Shown piece after piece: positions 55,131-64,000 of a stretch of DNA of 64,000 bases. Each line of letters starts with the position of its first letter. The first letter of the stretch is position 1. Source of the stretch: Protula sp. h YS-2021 (lineage: Eukaryota > Annelida > Polychaeta > Sabellida > Serpulidae); assembly GCA_949752745.1 (NCBI GenBank), contig OX457027.1, forward strand, positions 57,850,053-57,914,052, written 5' to 3'. The position numbers and the translations under genes were made by a program. The notes under the pieces were generated by a model, which was not told the DNA's origin, did not search any database, and saw only the letters and a program-made list of their open reading frames with translations.

Positions 55131-58100
55131 ACACAAAAAGTAACAGGCTAGTAGACGTGCTGTGTAAAGAAAGTGTTTTGGCTGAATGAATTTAAGTGAA
55201 ATTTTCACAAAACAAACTTTAAACAGTTGTTAATACAATTACTTTAAGATATATAAGACCGAAGTTGACCATTATCTTGGAAACGGTTAAAGAAAGAGCG
55301 ATTTCGAGCTCATTTTCGACCCTTTGGGCCTAAAAGACGTTACAGACGAGATATCTCGGTGACCCTGACCTCGGTCAAGATCAAAGTTGAACACCGAAAG
55401 TTAGCTATCTCGAAAACGGCAAGAGAGAGAGTTGAGCTCATTTTCTACCCTAGGGGCTTAATAGAAGTTACATAATAGATACCTAGGTGACCTTGACCTC
55501 TGCTAACGTCTAAGTCAAAAAGTGGAAGTTAAGCATTATCTCAAAAATGGGTAGGAATAGAATAATTTTGATCGCATTTTCGGCCATTTAAACCTAAAAG
55601 ACATTACATTAGAGGTATCTGTGTAGCCTTGACCTCCGCACAATGGCAGACTTACTTTTTTCGTGCATTATGCAAGTGGGTCATTCCGCTATCTAGCGGA
55701 ATTAAGTCTAGTTCAACAATATTCTTACTACACACCTGAACTGACCATGTGCTGAGGAGAAAAGACTGTAGACTTCATCCATCAAGTTTTTTTTTATTTG
55801 TTCACAGGGAGCAAAGCAGTATGCGGGGTCTGCTGGTCGGCGGGGTTTCCATGCATCTGCAAGCGTGGCTTCAAAGGAGGTAATAAACAAGGAACTAAGT
55901 GACATTCTTTTACAGTAGAACCCGTCTAAGCCGAAGTGGACGGGACCGCGAAAAACACTTCGGTTTGACGGATCTTCGGTTTATCCGATCTTTTGCATTT
56001 TGGTCAGTGTTCTAGAAATTGTGAGTCAGTGTGTGAGTAGTATGTTGTTTCTTGTTTCATATTCTATATGTTTAAATCAATTCTTTTCTCAATGTCAATG
56101 TTTTAACAAGACAACAACTTTATAAAATGCAATAAATACAATATTCTATTCTCAATAAATCTCCTTACTGATATTTACATAAGTTAACCTTTGAACTGCA
56201 ATTTACCTAAACGTCCAGAAACGATTCTCATTAATTATCGGCAGTTTATTTTTTTTGAAAAAGTCATGACTAGTTTTTACTTAGCCTGTGTGACTCTATT
56301 TTGTTCTAACACATTGATAATGTCATTTATCTGATCAAACGTCTTATCTGCAATGTCACATATTCCTAACGTTTTGCGAACTTCAAGCAGCATATCGATA
56401 GCTGTGGGTATGGAGGGTCGTGGGGTATCCTCTTCGTGTGTTGCATGTGGCTTCATGTGTTAATTGTAATTCAGATATGGCAGATAGTGCTCTGGAGTGA
56501 TGTTTGTTGATGTTTGTAATTGCAGTTCACATATGACAAATGGTAGTCCTGAGTGAGTGACAAGAGCGAGTACATGTCAGTGATATTCATGTCGGAGTAA
56601 TTGGCATTGTATGCGTTTGTTGTTTGATGTGTTATTTAACTGACTAGAAGCATGGCTTTGTGAAAAACGAAATCCCTTCAGTTTAACGGATCTCTGCTTA
56701 AATGGGGCCTACTGTATTTTAAATGCAAAATCAGCTTCTCTGTAGAAGTCTTAGATGAAATATGGGCACTGCACGAATTTGCTCTTTCCACATGTCGGTG
56801 TGGAGAAATATCCTGGAAATAAAAGAATATTTAACAGTCAGTTGGAATATTCGATTCGCCATTTCTCAAAGAGGTCTCATTTAAATGTCCTGTGTTGGCC
56901 GTACAGCGGGCACAAGCCGCCGGAAATTTACGAATTTTCTGCCCAGGTTTCTTAATTCGCACTGTAGCGAAGCGCCAGTTACATTCATGACACTTTTCAC
57001 GCCACGGTCTCATAATTTATTAAAGCTTCCCGTTTTTTAATTCGAAAGTAAAAACACCTGTCAAACTCCATTTAAATTTTAACTAATCCGAGGTCGTGTT
57101 GATTGCTAAAGGTTGCTGTTCGCGACGCGCTGAATATGGCGATGGACGAGGAGATCGCCCGCGATGACAAAGTCTTCCTCATGGGCGAGGAAGTGGCACA
57201 ATACGACGGCGCTTACAAGGTCAGCCAGAACCCTGTCACTGTCTCTGTACGGGATTGGGGGGGGGGGGTGGGGGGGGGTGCTGTGATACGGCCGCACCTA
57301 CAAGGTCAGCCTGGCCCCTGTCATTGTATTCTTACGGAATTAACTGGGGGGGGGGGGGTCTTGTACGGTAACACGGTGATCCCATGCCAGCCAGGCTTCT
57401 CTCATTGTCGTTCTGTAAGATTAATAGCCGGTGGGGGGGGGAGGGGAGGGGAGGGGGCACCGCAACTTAAGGGACGGTACCACGGGACGTATCCAGGGCG
57501 CAGGACGCGACAGATCCACTATATGTCCAGCCACATGATGAACTGGAGAGTTTGTTCAAACCGCAATGAACTTAATAAGTGGAACAAAATACGTAAAAAG
57601 GGATATGAGCAGTGTGTTATACCAGCCATTAAACAGAAAATTGTGCGAAACATGGGGCAAAAAAAAATAATACCCACACTTCTGTACGTGCATAAATTAG
57701 CCCTCTTACTGGGCTTGTCAGTTATATCCCGTGAAATGAACGGTCTCGTCCGGCATGACATTATACCGGGATATCACGAGATTGTTGCGGTTTGTTTTAG
57801 TCGCTGAAACTTTTTCTAAGTATTCTTAGAGACCAGACAACATTTTCCTCCTCTATCCTGGATGTCATTATCCCAAAGACCAGCTGCGTGCAGTGATCAC
57901 GTTAATGATTTAAATGAGATTTATATGTTATGCATTTTAACAAAATATCTCAATCAAACCAAATGAATGCATATAAATTAGGTTAAGAAAATGGTACAGA
58001 ATGTAGAAAACCTTGTTCTTTCGGGATTGTCACTCCTTGTTGGTTTATCGAGCAAACTAAATTTTAAGCTGGTGTATGGTGTACGATTTTAGAGGTGTTG

Positions 58101-58606
58101 AATATTGTTAATGCATAAGAAGATAACAAACATAAGTTAATTGATAGCGGCATCATGTTAAAATTATTTAACACAGTGTAAAATTTAATGAGCTTTTCAG
58201 TCCGACAAAAAGTTGGAAATTCACGAAATACAAGGGTACCTAATTTCTTGCACAGTCATCCTTAAGTTAATTTAAAAAAGTACGAGTGAGGTGTAGATTA
58301 ATTAAATGAAACCACGCTCAGAGTAAGCATGACGTATTCATGACAGGTGAGCCGCGGCCTACACAAAAAGTGGGGTGACTCGCGTGTGATTGACACTCCC
58401 ATCACGGAGAGCGGATTCGCCGGCCTAGCTGTCGGAGCTGCCATGGTACGTGAGAGGAGAAAAAAAAAAGAGAGCGTTTGCTTCTGCTAAGGAAAGCGAA
58501 GAGAAAAGAGAAAGAAACCAACTAATTTAGCTGAAATGAGGCAACCCGTTTCTTAATAATCAGTTTAAATCTTGCTGACCGTGCGTTCACTGCAGCGCTG
58601 GAATTT

Positions 58607-58639
<33 letters not shown>

Positions 58640-61600
58640 TTAAGTTGGGGGGGGATGAAAACGTGTTGTTACAAAAAATAAACTAGATAATGACTGATGA
58701 TGGAAGCATCTGCGTCCCGGCAGGTGCGGCTGTTTGGAATTACCGCGTCCTGGAGGAAATCATGGACGAAATAAATGCAAAAATGCACGATCCCTTGGCA
58801 CGCTTTCCGTTTTTTTTTCTTTTTTTCAATTAACTGAGAAAATCTAAGAGACGTTCGTTGTTGGAGACAGAACATTTGAATTGTGATGCCAGCACGAAAG
58901 AGAATTCGTTTCGGCACTGGTTCGTTTCATATCAATGCATGTTAAATTAACACCAAAAATGCTTTTTCAGTTTTCATATTCAAAGTGTTTTTATATGATC
59001 AAACTTGGCTCAAGCCTGTCTGCCGCGTAGTTCTGTGTAAAAGGAAAATTGGAGAATATGAAGAGAGGAAAAAGTGTTTGGTTTTATTTAATATAGGCTG
59101 GTTTGCGTCCGATCTGCGAGTTTATGACCTTCAACTTCTCCATGCAGGCAATAGATCACGTGATAAACTCGGCAGCTAAAACCTACTATATGTCCGCGGG
59201 TGCCGTAAGTGAATGTCATCTTGTGATCTACATTAGTTTGTTGTGTTTGATGTTCGAATTTGGCTGTTCTTTGGTAACGCCGCCTGTTAATTGATTTTAA
59301 TTCTGCTCGATCGGAATTATCGGCTCGGAATTTTATTGTATTTCAGTTTTATGAAAAAAAAAGTAATTTATGCTCTGCTTTGTGTAAACATAAAAAGTTT
59401 CATATCCTAAATGGCATGGACGAAAGTTTAAAAAGTAATGGCCTCAATGTGAGTAGAATAATTTTGACCAGTCTGCTCTATTGGGTTTGTCCGTTGCCGA
59501 CTATTTTTCTTTATTTGCCATTTCGCTGGTAATTGCTTCAGATCAAGTGTTTTAGGTAGTGCGTGTGACTTTGCTGCCGTCCACAGGTGCCCGTCCCCAT
59601 CGTGTTCCGCGGCCCTAACGGCGCTGCTGCCGGGGTAGCGGCGCAACACTCCCAGTGCTTCGCCTCCTGGTACTCCCACTGCCCCGGCCTCAAGGTACTG
59701 TCTCCGTACTCGTCCGAAGACTGCAAGGGTATGCTCAAGGCAGCCATCCGGGACAACGACCCAGGTACGTACGCTGTGCTCATGCACATCCTGGCTACGG
59801 TTCACAAAAAATAGTATTACACGTGACCGAAGGGCCCAGAACCGAAATATCAGTCGTTTGAGACATCAGTGTGCCCTTCGTTAAATGTCTCTGGAGAAGA
59901 GTTTGGGCATAGTCTACGAAATTCACTTCTTACGGTGGAGGTCTAGTGGGCTTCTGTAGCCCAAAATACGGAGACCTGGGTATTCTATGTGTCTCTCCGA
60001 CCGAAGGAGACGTGTGGGTTTGGTACGTTACGTGTGCGTGTGTCTGTCGGTTGTGAGCAAAATGCGTAAAAGATATCACGAAAACAAAGAGTCGGATATA
60101 CTTGAACTTTTGTGTGTTTATTCCTTGACTGGGTCGGATTATAATGTTTTTTTATGAACATAGTGCACGATATTTGATAAATATTTGACATTTTCTCTGC
60201 AAATTTGAGTGATTTTTTAAAGTCAGTGATTTGACAGCTTCACTGTAACATATTGACTGCTTATGTGAACACCAAGGGAGGACTGTCGAACATCGAATAC
60301 TAAGTGTGGATGAAAAAAGCACCATTACTTGTTGAAAAAAGGTTACAAATAGATGTGTCGCATTTTTTTACTGTTCCTTACCTTGCCTCACTCAAGCAAT
60401 GAGGCCGAATTGGGGGATATGAACAGTGCAATGAAATGGCATTCGACCAAAACGATCAAGCAGAAACATTTGCCCCAGCACTGGCCACAAATACAGTATG
60501 AACTGCAGTCGCACTTCATGTGAATGAAGGTGATCGGCACAAATACGTTCTGCGATGAGTAAACCATCATCAATGTTGCTCCTTATTCCGGGCGTGAATT
60601 TCAAGAAAAACCGCAAACTTTTTTAAATACACCGAGTTTTCAAACTTCTTTAAACTTGAAGACGTTTTTTCAACGAGTAATCATTTATTTAAAAGTAGCT
60701 GAAGTAGAAAATATTCCTTTTTGTCCTAATTAATATTTTGTGACGACCAAATTTTTAGCCAGACGATTCGTTACTCACAGCTAGCCGTCCGGAGCACGAT
60801 GAGGTGTCTGAGTTACGCTAACACTGCTAAACAGCAATGTTGAATTGACGGGCTTTCGGTACGCCAAATACGGAAACCTGTGCCTCCGGTCTTCCGTTAA
60901 TAACGTGACGTCGGGGGGGGGGGGGGGGGGTTGGGGAGTCGGAGCGTGGTGGAAGTATATGCGAGGGCGTGATTTTTGGGTGTTTTATTATGTGCAGGAT
61001 CATTCATATGTCATGGGCTGCTCTTTTGATTTATAAGTTTTTTTGCGGACAATAAAACTAATTAAATTTATTGTTTTTAAAAACATTTAGATTTAGTATA
61101 TGTTATTCGGTAAAGATCTGTCGTAGATATCTAAAGCACCACGAACCCTTACCCGAAAACATCGGACTGGAAATTTTGGTAAAACAGCAAACCCAAACTA
61201 ATTCGCATATTACTGTTCTCCAATTTTTTTGGACTACTTGTTACAGTGTAGGCCAACAGACTGTCTTTCTGGTCTAAATGTTAAAAAAAACGTAAATCTG
61301 TATTGTTTGATATTTGAACAGCCTTCTTTGCTGTGACGCTTGTACAATAATTTCCTATTGCTTTTTGAATATACAATCGATTAATTGTACAGAAAATTTT
61401 CCAAAGATTATCATGCGTTAGCCGAATTATACGATGATGCGGTATATTATATATGAAAAAGAACGATATTGGAATTTACTACAATTTTCAATTACCAGGT
61501 TTGTGCAATTAACCGGTAGGTGATTAATTGATTTCGTCCGTCCATGCACTGTCAGTTTGCTCCGGGGGCTGGCGCCATATTTGAAGTGCTAAGTTTGACG

Positions 61601-62835
61601 TTTATATCCCAGAATTCGTGATATAAATCACTTGAGAATTCAACCTTTACACTGCCCCGTGTTTCAGTGGTGTTTTTGGAGAACGAGCTGATGTACGGCA
61701 CAGCATTCCCCATGTCGGACGAGGCTCTGTCGCCAGATTTCGTCATACCAATAGGCAAAGCAAAAATAGAAAGACAAGGTGAGAGCCAAAAAAAATGTTA
61801 TAAAAAGTTTCTACATTGGCTAGTCGTATCCTTTGGCAGTTCGAGTAATCTTTAGCTGTGCACAGTTGTTCTAATTAACAAACCTGCACTGTAGTTGTGT
61901 CTGTTTATTCTTTACATTCGTAGGAATGATCAAAGGCACTTATGTATTTGGGTATTAAAAATATGGGAAAGTACCATACTTTCCCAAAACTATTATGACG
62001 TGTGTGTTATATGCAGGAAGCAATGTGACGCTTGTCTCTCACTCCCGGATGGTCGGCTTCTGTCTGGACGCCGCCGCCGAGCTGGCGAAGGAAGGCATCG
62101 AGGCCGAGGTGATCAACCTGCGCTCACTGCGACCCCTGGACGAGGACGCGATCGTGGAATCTGTGATGAAGACCAACCATTTGGTGACTGTAGAGGGAGG
62201 GTGGCCTCAGTGCGGCATAGGCTCGGAGATTTGTGCTCGTATTATTGAGAGTAGGTTACATTGATAAATGTATGCTGATTTTTTTTCGTTATTAGGCCCA
62301 GCTTCTAAAGAAGCATGGGCTTAAGCGATCATTAACGGTACAGTTTAACTAGTAAAATCGTTTCTCCTGCTTGGTTTTTAGTCTGACTGTCTTGAAATTT
62401 TGGTTGAATAAGCATTTTCCGAAAAAGAAGAGTACTAATAGAAGAATGGGGATATATTATTTTCACATGATTTTCAAGTAATATTGTGTATTAGGAGTGT
62501 TCATATTACATATTCGTGCGTGTGGAGATTAAAGACGGAGTGCGAACCGCAGGAGCGTTCTCCATACCAGTCCACCGGTTCATGTCGTTTTATTGTGATG
62601 CTGATGTTCAGTTATTGTCTGTATTGGGGGTGAACGTTTTCTGTTTTATTGCTGTCTTTCAGGCCCGGCCTTCAACTACCTGGACGCGCCCGTGGTGCGT
62701 GTGGCGGGTGCTGACGTGCCCATGCCGTACGCCAGGAACCTGGAGACCAACTGCCAGCCGACGGCGGCCACTATCGTCAGTGCCGTGAAGAGAACACTCA
62801 ACGTGCAGCACTCGGGCGTAGTGGCTAGGAACTAG
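53531..62835 (+). CDS. PDHB: Pyruvate dehydrogenase E1 component subunit beta, mitochondrial (9 exons)
   Basis: Exons joined: 53531-53563, 55808-55879, 57112-57219, 58347-58445, 59097-59204, 59587-59764, 61668-61778, 62017-62250, 62663-62835. This gives 1,116 nt, 371 residues and a TAG stop; all introns are GT-AG and phases agree (0 for introns 1-5, 1 for introns 6-8). The E1 beta subunit pairs with E1 alpha in the mitochondrial matrix to decarboxylate pyruvate with thiamine diphosphate and load acetyl groups onto E2. Residues 1-35 are Arg-rich, with few acidic residues, and include RRGFHASAS, a plausible transit peptide. The TPP-binding/pyrimidine-like domain carries [12 protein letters not shown] (about 60-71), whose Glu contacts the cofactor in the family. 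[38 protein letters not shown] and ENELMYG follow, then the transketolase C-terminal domain with [18 protein letters not shown] and [12 protein letters not shown]. The human precursor is about 359 residues; the extra length is at the two ends. The start is chosen because ATAATGG is a good translation context and the exon splices in phase. Confidence 0.95.
54421..54835. repeat. Hairpin-ended interspersed repeat (AGCCCCAGCC...)
   Basis: Begins with a foldback AGCCCCAGCCAAA / TTTTGGCTGAGGGCT and ends with GGCTGGGGGCT, the inverse of its first bases. Inside are two direct units 104 bp apart starting ACACAGTGAAAGA and sharing TTTCAGTTTGAT and GACCAAAAATT. Non-coding. It resembles interspersed repeats common in molluscs, by memory only. 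Confidence 0.7.
55088..55128. repeat. (AT)n microsatellite
   Basis: About 20 AT units in PDHB intron 1. Confidence 0.95.
55255..55660 (+). repeat. Three-unit interspersed repeat (GGGCCTAAAAGA family)
   Basis: Units of about 130 bp, each with an ATTATCTYGRAAACGG-like start, TCATTTTCGACCCTTTGGG-like middle and GGTGACCTTGACCTC-like end, at about 55,267, 55,400 and 55,530. The opposite-orientation relative is at 21,190-21,470. Lies in PDHB intron 1. Confidence 0.75.
55808..55879 (+). CDS. PDHB: PDHB exon 2 (transit peptide)
   Basis: 24 codons, phase 0 at both ends, after a strong polypyrimidine tract and TTCACAG acceptor; donor GAG|GTAATA. Encodes [19 protein letters not shown] and five more residues. 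RRGFHASAS resembles a mitochondrial processing site. Confidence 0.85.
55913..56714 (-). mobile_element. Internally deleted pogo/Tigger-like DNA transposon
   Basis: Starts CAGTAGAACCCGTCTAAGCC and ends with the imperfect inverse (GGGGCCTACTG), flanked on both sides by TA, the target duplication of Tc1/mariner-pogo elements. The left end has the typical CTTCGGTTTGACGGATCTTC phrase, and the right end a similar AGTTTAACGGATCTCTGC. At 802 bp it is too short for a full transposase but keeps the end of the gene on the minus strand. Inserted in PDHB intron 2, antisense to the gene. Confidence 0.85.
56277..56456 (-). pseudogene. Tigger/pogo transposase C-terminal remnant (59 codons)
   Basis: An ATG-to-stop frame on the minus strand, preceded by an in-frame stop one codon before the ATG, so the rest of the gene is gone. 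The stretch [20 protein letters not shown] followed by a run of hydrophobic helical residues matches the usual end of Tigger-type transposases (acidic region, proline-rich link, then two short helices). No DDE catalytic core remains. It supports the orientation and identity of the surrounding element; it is not a functional protein. Confidence 0.65.
57112..57219 (+). CDS. PDHB: PDHB exon 3
   Basis: 36 codons from [14 protein letters not shown] to GAYK. An in-frame TGA at 57,100-57,102 forces the acceptor at 57,110-57,111. The donor is a weak AAG|GTCAGC, and a second identical TACAAG|GTCAGCC occurs 85 bp downstream inside the intron. Confidence 0.9.
57214..57457 (+). repeat. ~85-bp tandem repeat duplicating the exon 3 splice donor, with G-tracts
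   Basis: Unit 1 starts in exon 3 (TACAAGGTCAGCC at 57,214). Unit 2 repeats it at 57,299 (TACAAGGTCAGCC, then CCTGTCATTGT for CCTGTCACTGT). A more diverged third begins near 57,384 (TGCCAGCCAGGCTTCTCTCA). Each unit ends in a G-run: G12-T-G9 at 57,257-57,278, G13 at 57,346-57,358, and a G/A tract at 57,433-57,457. Confidence 0.85.
57220..58346 (+). other. PDHB intron 3
   Basis: 1.1 kb. The first ~240 bases are tandem copies of the exon 3 donor region with G-tracts (separate entry). The remainder is AT-rich with nothing recognised. A 234-codon frame that runs on from exon 3 through this intron is a read-through artefact. Confidence 0.7.
58347..58445 (+). CDS. PDHB: PDHB exon 4
   Basis: 33 codons, [20 protein letters not shown] and onward to AVGAAM. 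Acceptor TGACAG, donor ATG|GTACGT. The His and Trp in RGLHKKWG are less usual than the Trp and Tyr of vertebrate PDHB. Confidence 0.95.
58446..59096 (+). other. PDHB intron 4, with T31 tract
   Basis: 651 bp. Contains 31 consecutive T at 58,608-58,638 followed closely by G8 at 58,647-58,654. Nothing else recognised. Confidence 0.75.
59097..59204 (+). CDS. PDHB: PDHB exon 5
   Basis: 36 codons, [20 protein letters not shown] through [11 protein letters not shown], one of the most conserved stretches of the family. Acceptor ATATAG, donor GCC|GTAAGT. Confidence 0.95.
59205..59586 (+). other. PDHB intron 5
   Basis: 382 bp, AT-rich, no repeat or RNA gene seen. Confidence 0.75.
59587..59764 (+). 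CDS. PDHB: PDHB exon 6
   Basis: 59 codons plus one base, [20 protein letters not shown] to AAIRDNDP. Acceptor CCACAG, donor CCAG|GTACGT. GC-rich compared with its introns. Confidence 0.95.
60205..60252 (+). repeat. Relic end of the 35-kb element family
   Basis: GTCAGTGATTTGACAGCTTC followed by ACTGTAACATA corresponds to GTCACTGATTTGACAGATTC then AGTGTAACATA at 36,427-36,457. This shows the shared sequence extends about 16 bases beyond the inverted repeat defined at 36,441, so the true element end may lie further out. Confidence 0.6.
60913..60930 (+). repeat. G18 tract in intron 6
   Basis: Eighteen consecutive G residues, then TTGGGG. A potential G-quadruplex. Confidence 0.9.
61668..61778 (+). 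CDS. PDHB: PDHB exon 7
   Basis: Phase 1 in and out; [20 protein letters not shown] to KAKIERQ. Acceptor GTTTCAG, donor CAAG|GTGAGA. Completes the split valine codon from exon 6. Confidence 0.95.
61779..62016 (+). other. PDHB intron 7
   Basis: 238 bp, AT-rich; no other feature. Confidence 0.75.
62017..62250 (+). CDS. PDHB: PDHB exon 8
   Basis: 78 codons' worth, [20 protein letters not shown] to [18 protein letters not shown]. Acceptor ATGCAG, donor GAGA|GTAGGT. Holds most of the C-terminal transketolase-like domain. Confidence 0.95.
62251..62662 (+). other. PDHB intron 8
   Basis: 412 bp. Contains a small foldback, GCCCA-GCTTCT-AA-AGAAGC-ATGGGC, near 62,297-62,321, followed by TTAACGGTACAGTTTAAC. 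Possibly a repeat fragment. Confidence 0.7.
62663..62835 (+). CDS. PDHB: PDHB exon 9 (terminal)
   Basis: [20 protein letters not shown] and MPYARNLE to the end [12 protein letters not shown], then TAG at 62,833-62,835. Acceptor TTTCAG. The C-terminus runs about nine residues past the usual family end (after KRTLN). Confidence 0.95.
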
Positions 62836-63554
62836 TGGCTAGATTCAGGCGTCTCGTAGCATTTATTATTTAATTCAGGCTGTGTGATTGCAAAAATAAC
62901 AGGGTTGGGTGGACTAGCAGTCATTTCGTTTAATCTATGCGATCGAGCGACAGATTGTTTCACAAGCCTTTTCAAAGAAATTGTGCCATTATACATGAAA
63001 TTGAAGTAACATTTTGCCTTTCATCTTTGGATCCACGTTTGGATCAGATGCGAGTAAGACATCAGTGAAATCTTCATCTCAGTATGTATCAGAGGAAAAA
63101 ATAATATAAAAAAAACCTATGAATGGCTGAATATGGATAGATCACAACCAGACCGGACTAAAAAAAAATCAGAGCAATGAAATATTTTTTTATCCCTATA
63201 CTGATTTTCATGGTCCTGTTTGATTGAGTGCGGTCTGTGTTTTGATACGCTGCTGTGTGTCCTTTGTCAATACTCAGAGATTCTAAATATATGAACATGA
63301 AATTAGGGTAGGCAATCTTGCGGCTTCTTTTCATCCGTATTGCTGTGTTACTTTTTGTCGGGTAAATGTTGGTGAACAGTCGTAAACAAGACCCTATGCA
63401 GATGAAGAAAATATTGTGTCTTCTGTAAATTTAGTAACGCTGCCACTGTAACCTGTAGTAACATTGGTAGTATTTAAAAATGGTATATATATATATGTGT
63501 GTGTTGCTCAAGAGGGCAACAGCCTGTTCATGAAACAGGAATAATTTCTTGTTC
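62836..63554 (+). other. PDHB 3' untranslated region and flank
   Basis: AT-rich. No canonical AATAAA was found; the nearest candidates are variants such as the AATATA in AAAATAATATAAAA near 63,100. A (TA)n/(TG)n run lies near 63,484-63,505. Confidence 0.5.
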
Positions 63555-64000
63555 TGTAATTATACCCCGTGTAACGGAGGGATATAGTTGTGAGCTTAGG
63601 TCCGATTGTTCCGAAATTTCACACATCGATGGAGCATATTGAAGGTGCACGATGTTGCACATTTGTTTCAAGATATAAAATAATCGTGAAATGACATATT
63701 TTTTATTATTTGGAACTTTGCGTATTGTCGAGGGTAGATCTCCAAAACTGTTAAAATCTCACACACAGATAGAGCACATATTGCAGGTGTGCAACCTGTT
63801 ATTCTTTTATTTATTTGTATTTATTTATTCATCTTTTTTTCTTTTTTTTTTTTTTTGGTTTTTGTTTCATGGAAAGTTGTCAAAGTGGCAGTATTTTGAA
63901 ATTTGGTACAAGTTTGTGTTTTGATGTAACTGCCCGCGTTTTGCGCTGTGTCGCCAAAACTATTTATCGAAATTTGTAGAATTTCACACACGGATAAAAC
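63555..64000. repeat. Interspersed repeat, runs off the window
   Basis: Begins near ATTATACCCCGTGTAACGGA. Contains at least three related phrases of the type AAATTTCACACAYSGATRGAGCA near 63,615, 63,750 and 63,980, plus GGTGCACGATGTTGCAC and GGTGTGCAACC. Style matches invertebrate interspersed repeats and recalls the 54,421 repeat (same gene-free, phrase-repeating structure), but I cannot show they are one family. Confidence 0.55.

Larger units (their letters stand above)
53564..55807 (+). other. PDHB intron 1
   Basis: 2.2 kb. Positions 53,690-53,870 are more GC-rich, with open frames on both strands that I do not recognise. It then contains the hairpin-ended repeat (54,421-54,835), a TA microsatellite (55,088-55,128) and the GGGCCTAAAAGA repeat (55,255-55,660). 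Confidence 0.75.
59765..61667 (+). other. PDHB intron 6
   Basis: The second-longest intron (1.9 kb). Holds the relic TIR at 60,205-60,252 and a G18 tract at 60,913-60,930; otherwise anonymous. Confidence 0.75.

Noticed and set aside
57103..57807. 234-codon frame beginning with PDHB exon 3
   Set aside because: Only the first 36 codons after the acceptor match PDHB; the rest is intron with G-tract-encoded glycine. The homologous continuation is at 58,347.
59428..59805. 125-codon minus-strand frame
   Set aside because: Antisense shadow of PDHB exon 6, open because of its GC-rich codons.

Overview
The window looks like nuclear DNA from an invertebrate animal, probably a lophotrochozoan such as a mollusc. 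Reasons: it is AT-rich and gene-poor; its one clear gene is a nine-exon, GT-AG spliced mitochondrial pyruvate dehydrogenase E1 beta subunit (PDHB); it carries DIRS, FLYWCH-Mutator and pogo/Tigger remnants; and its interspersed repeats have a style I associate with mollusc genomes. The species cannot be named from the sequence alone.

Layout. Positions 1-30,460 are a gene desert: unique-looking AT-rich DNA with microsatellites, a few short perfect hairpins and one block (21,190-21,840) packed with TGACCTTGA repeats. Positions 30,470-35,050 are a degenerate minisatellite locus into which a 4,182-bp palindromic (foldback) element has inserted at 30,569-34,750. That element has ~2-kb arms that are nearly identical, an 8-bp target duplication (ATACGGGT), terminal arrays of TCCGCT-bearing repeats, a 10-bp-period array, and one tRNA-like sequence per arm pointing inward. 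It is the most striking object here. Next come a 1.2-kb element with ~150-bp inverted ends (35,245-36,441), a 15-bp-period array that may be a Mutator-type terminus, and a broken FLYWCH/MULE transposase (37,218-38,263). Positions 38,264-48,220 are mostly anonymous, with GACGT-rich repeat debris and microsatellites. Positions 48,225-51,795 hold a decayed DIRS-like retrotransposon on the minus strand (reverse transcriptase, RNase H, tyrosine recombinase), flanked by inverted copies of its upstream segment.

PDHB occupies 53,531-62,835 on the plus strand. I joined nine exons into an open 371-codon frame with consistent splice phases, starting from an 11-codon first exon that encodes the beginning of a mitochondrial transit peptide. 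Its introns contain a hairpin-ended repeat, an internally deleted pogo/Tigger element with a recognisable 59-residue transposase tail, a tandem duplication of the exon 3 splice-donor region beside long G-tracts, and a relic end of the 35-kb element family. Downstream of the stop is 3' flank and the start of another interspersed repeat that runs off the window.

The window contains no multi-gene pathway. PDHB is a housekeeping metabolic gene; everything else supported here is mobile or repetitive DNA at various stages of decay, with the foldback element apparently the youngest. Computations that would settle open points are named in the findings.
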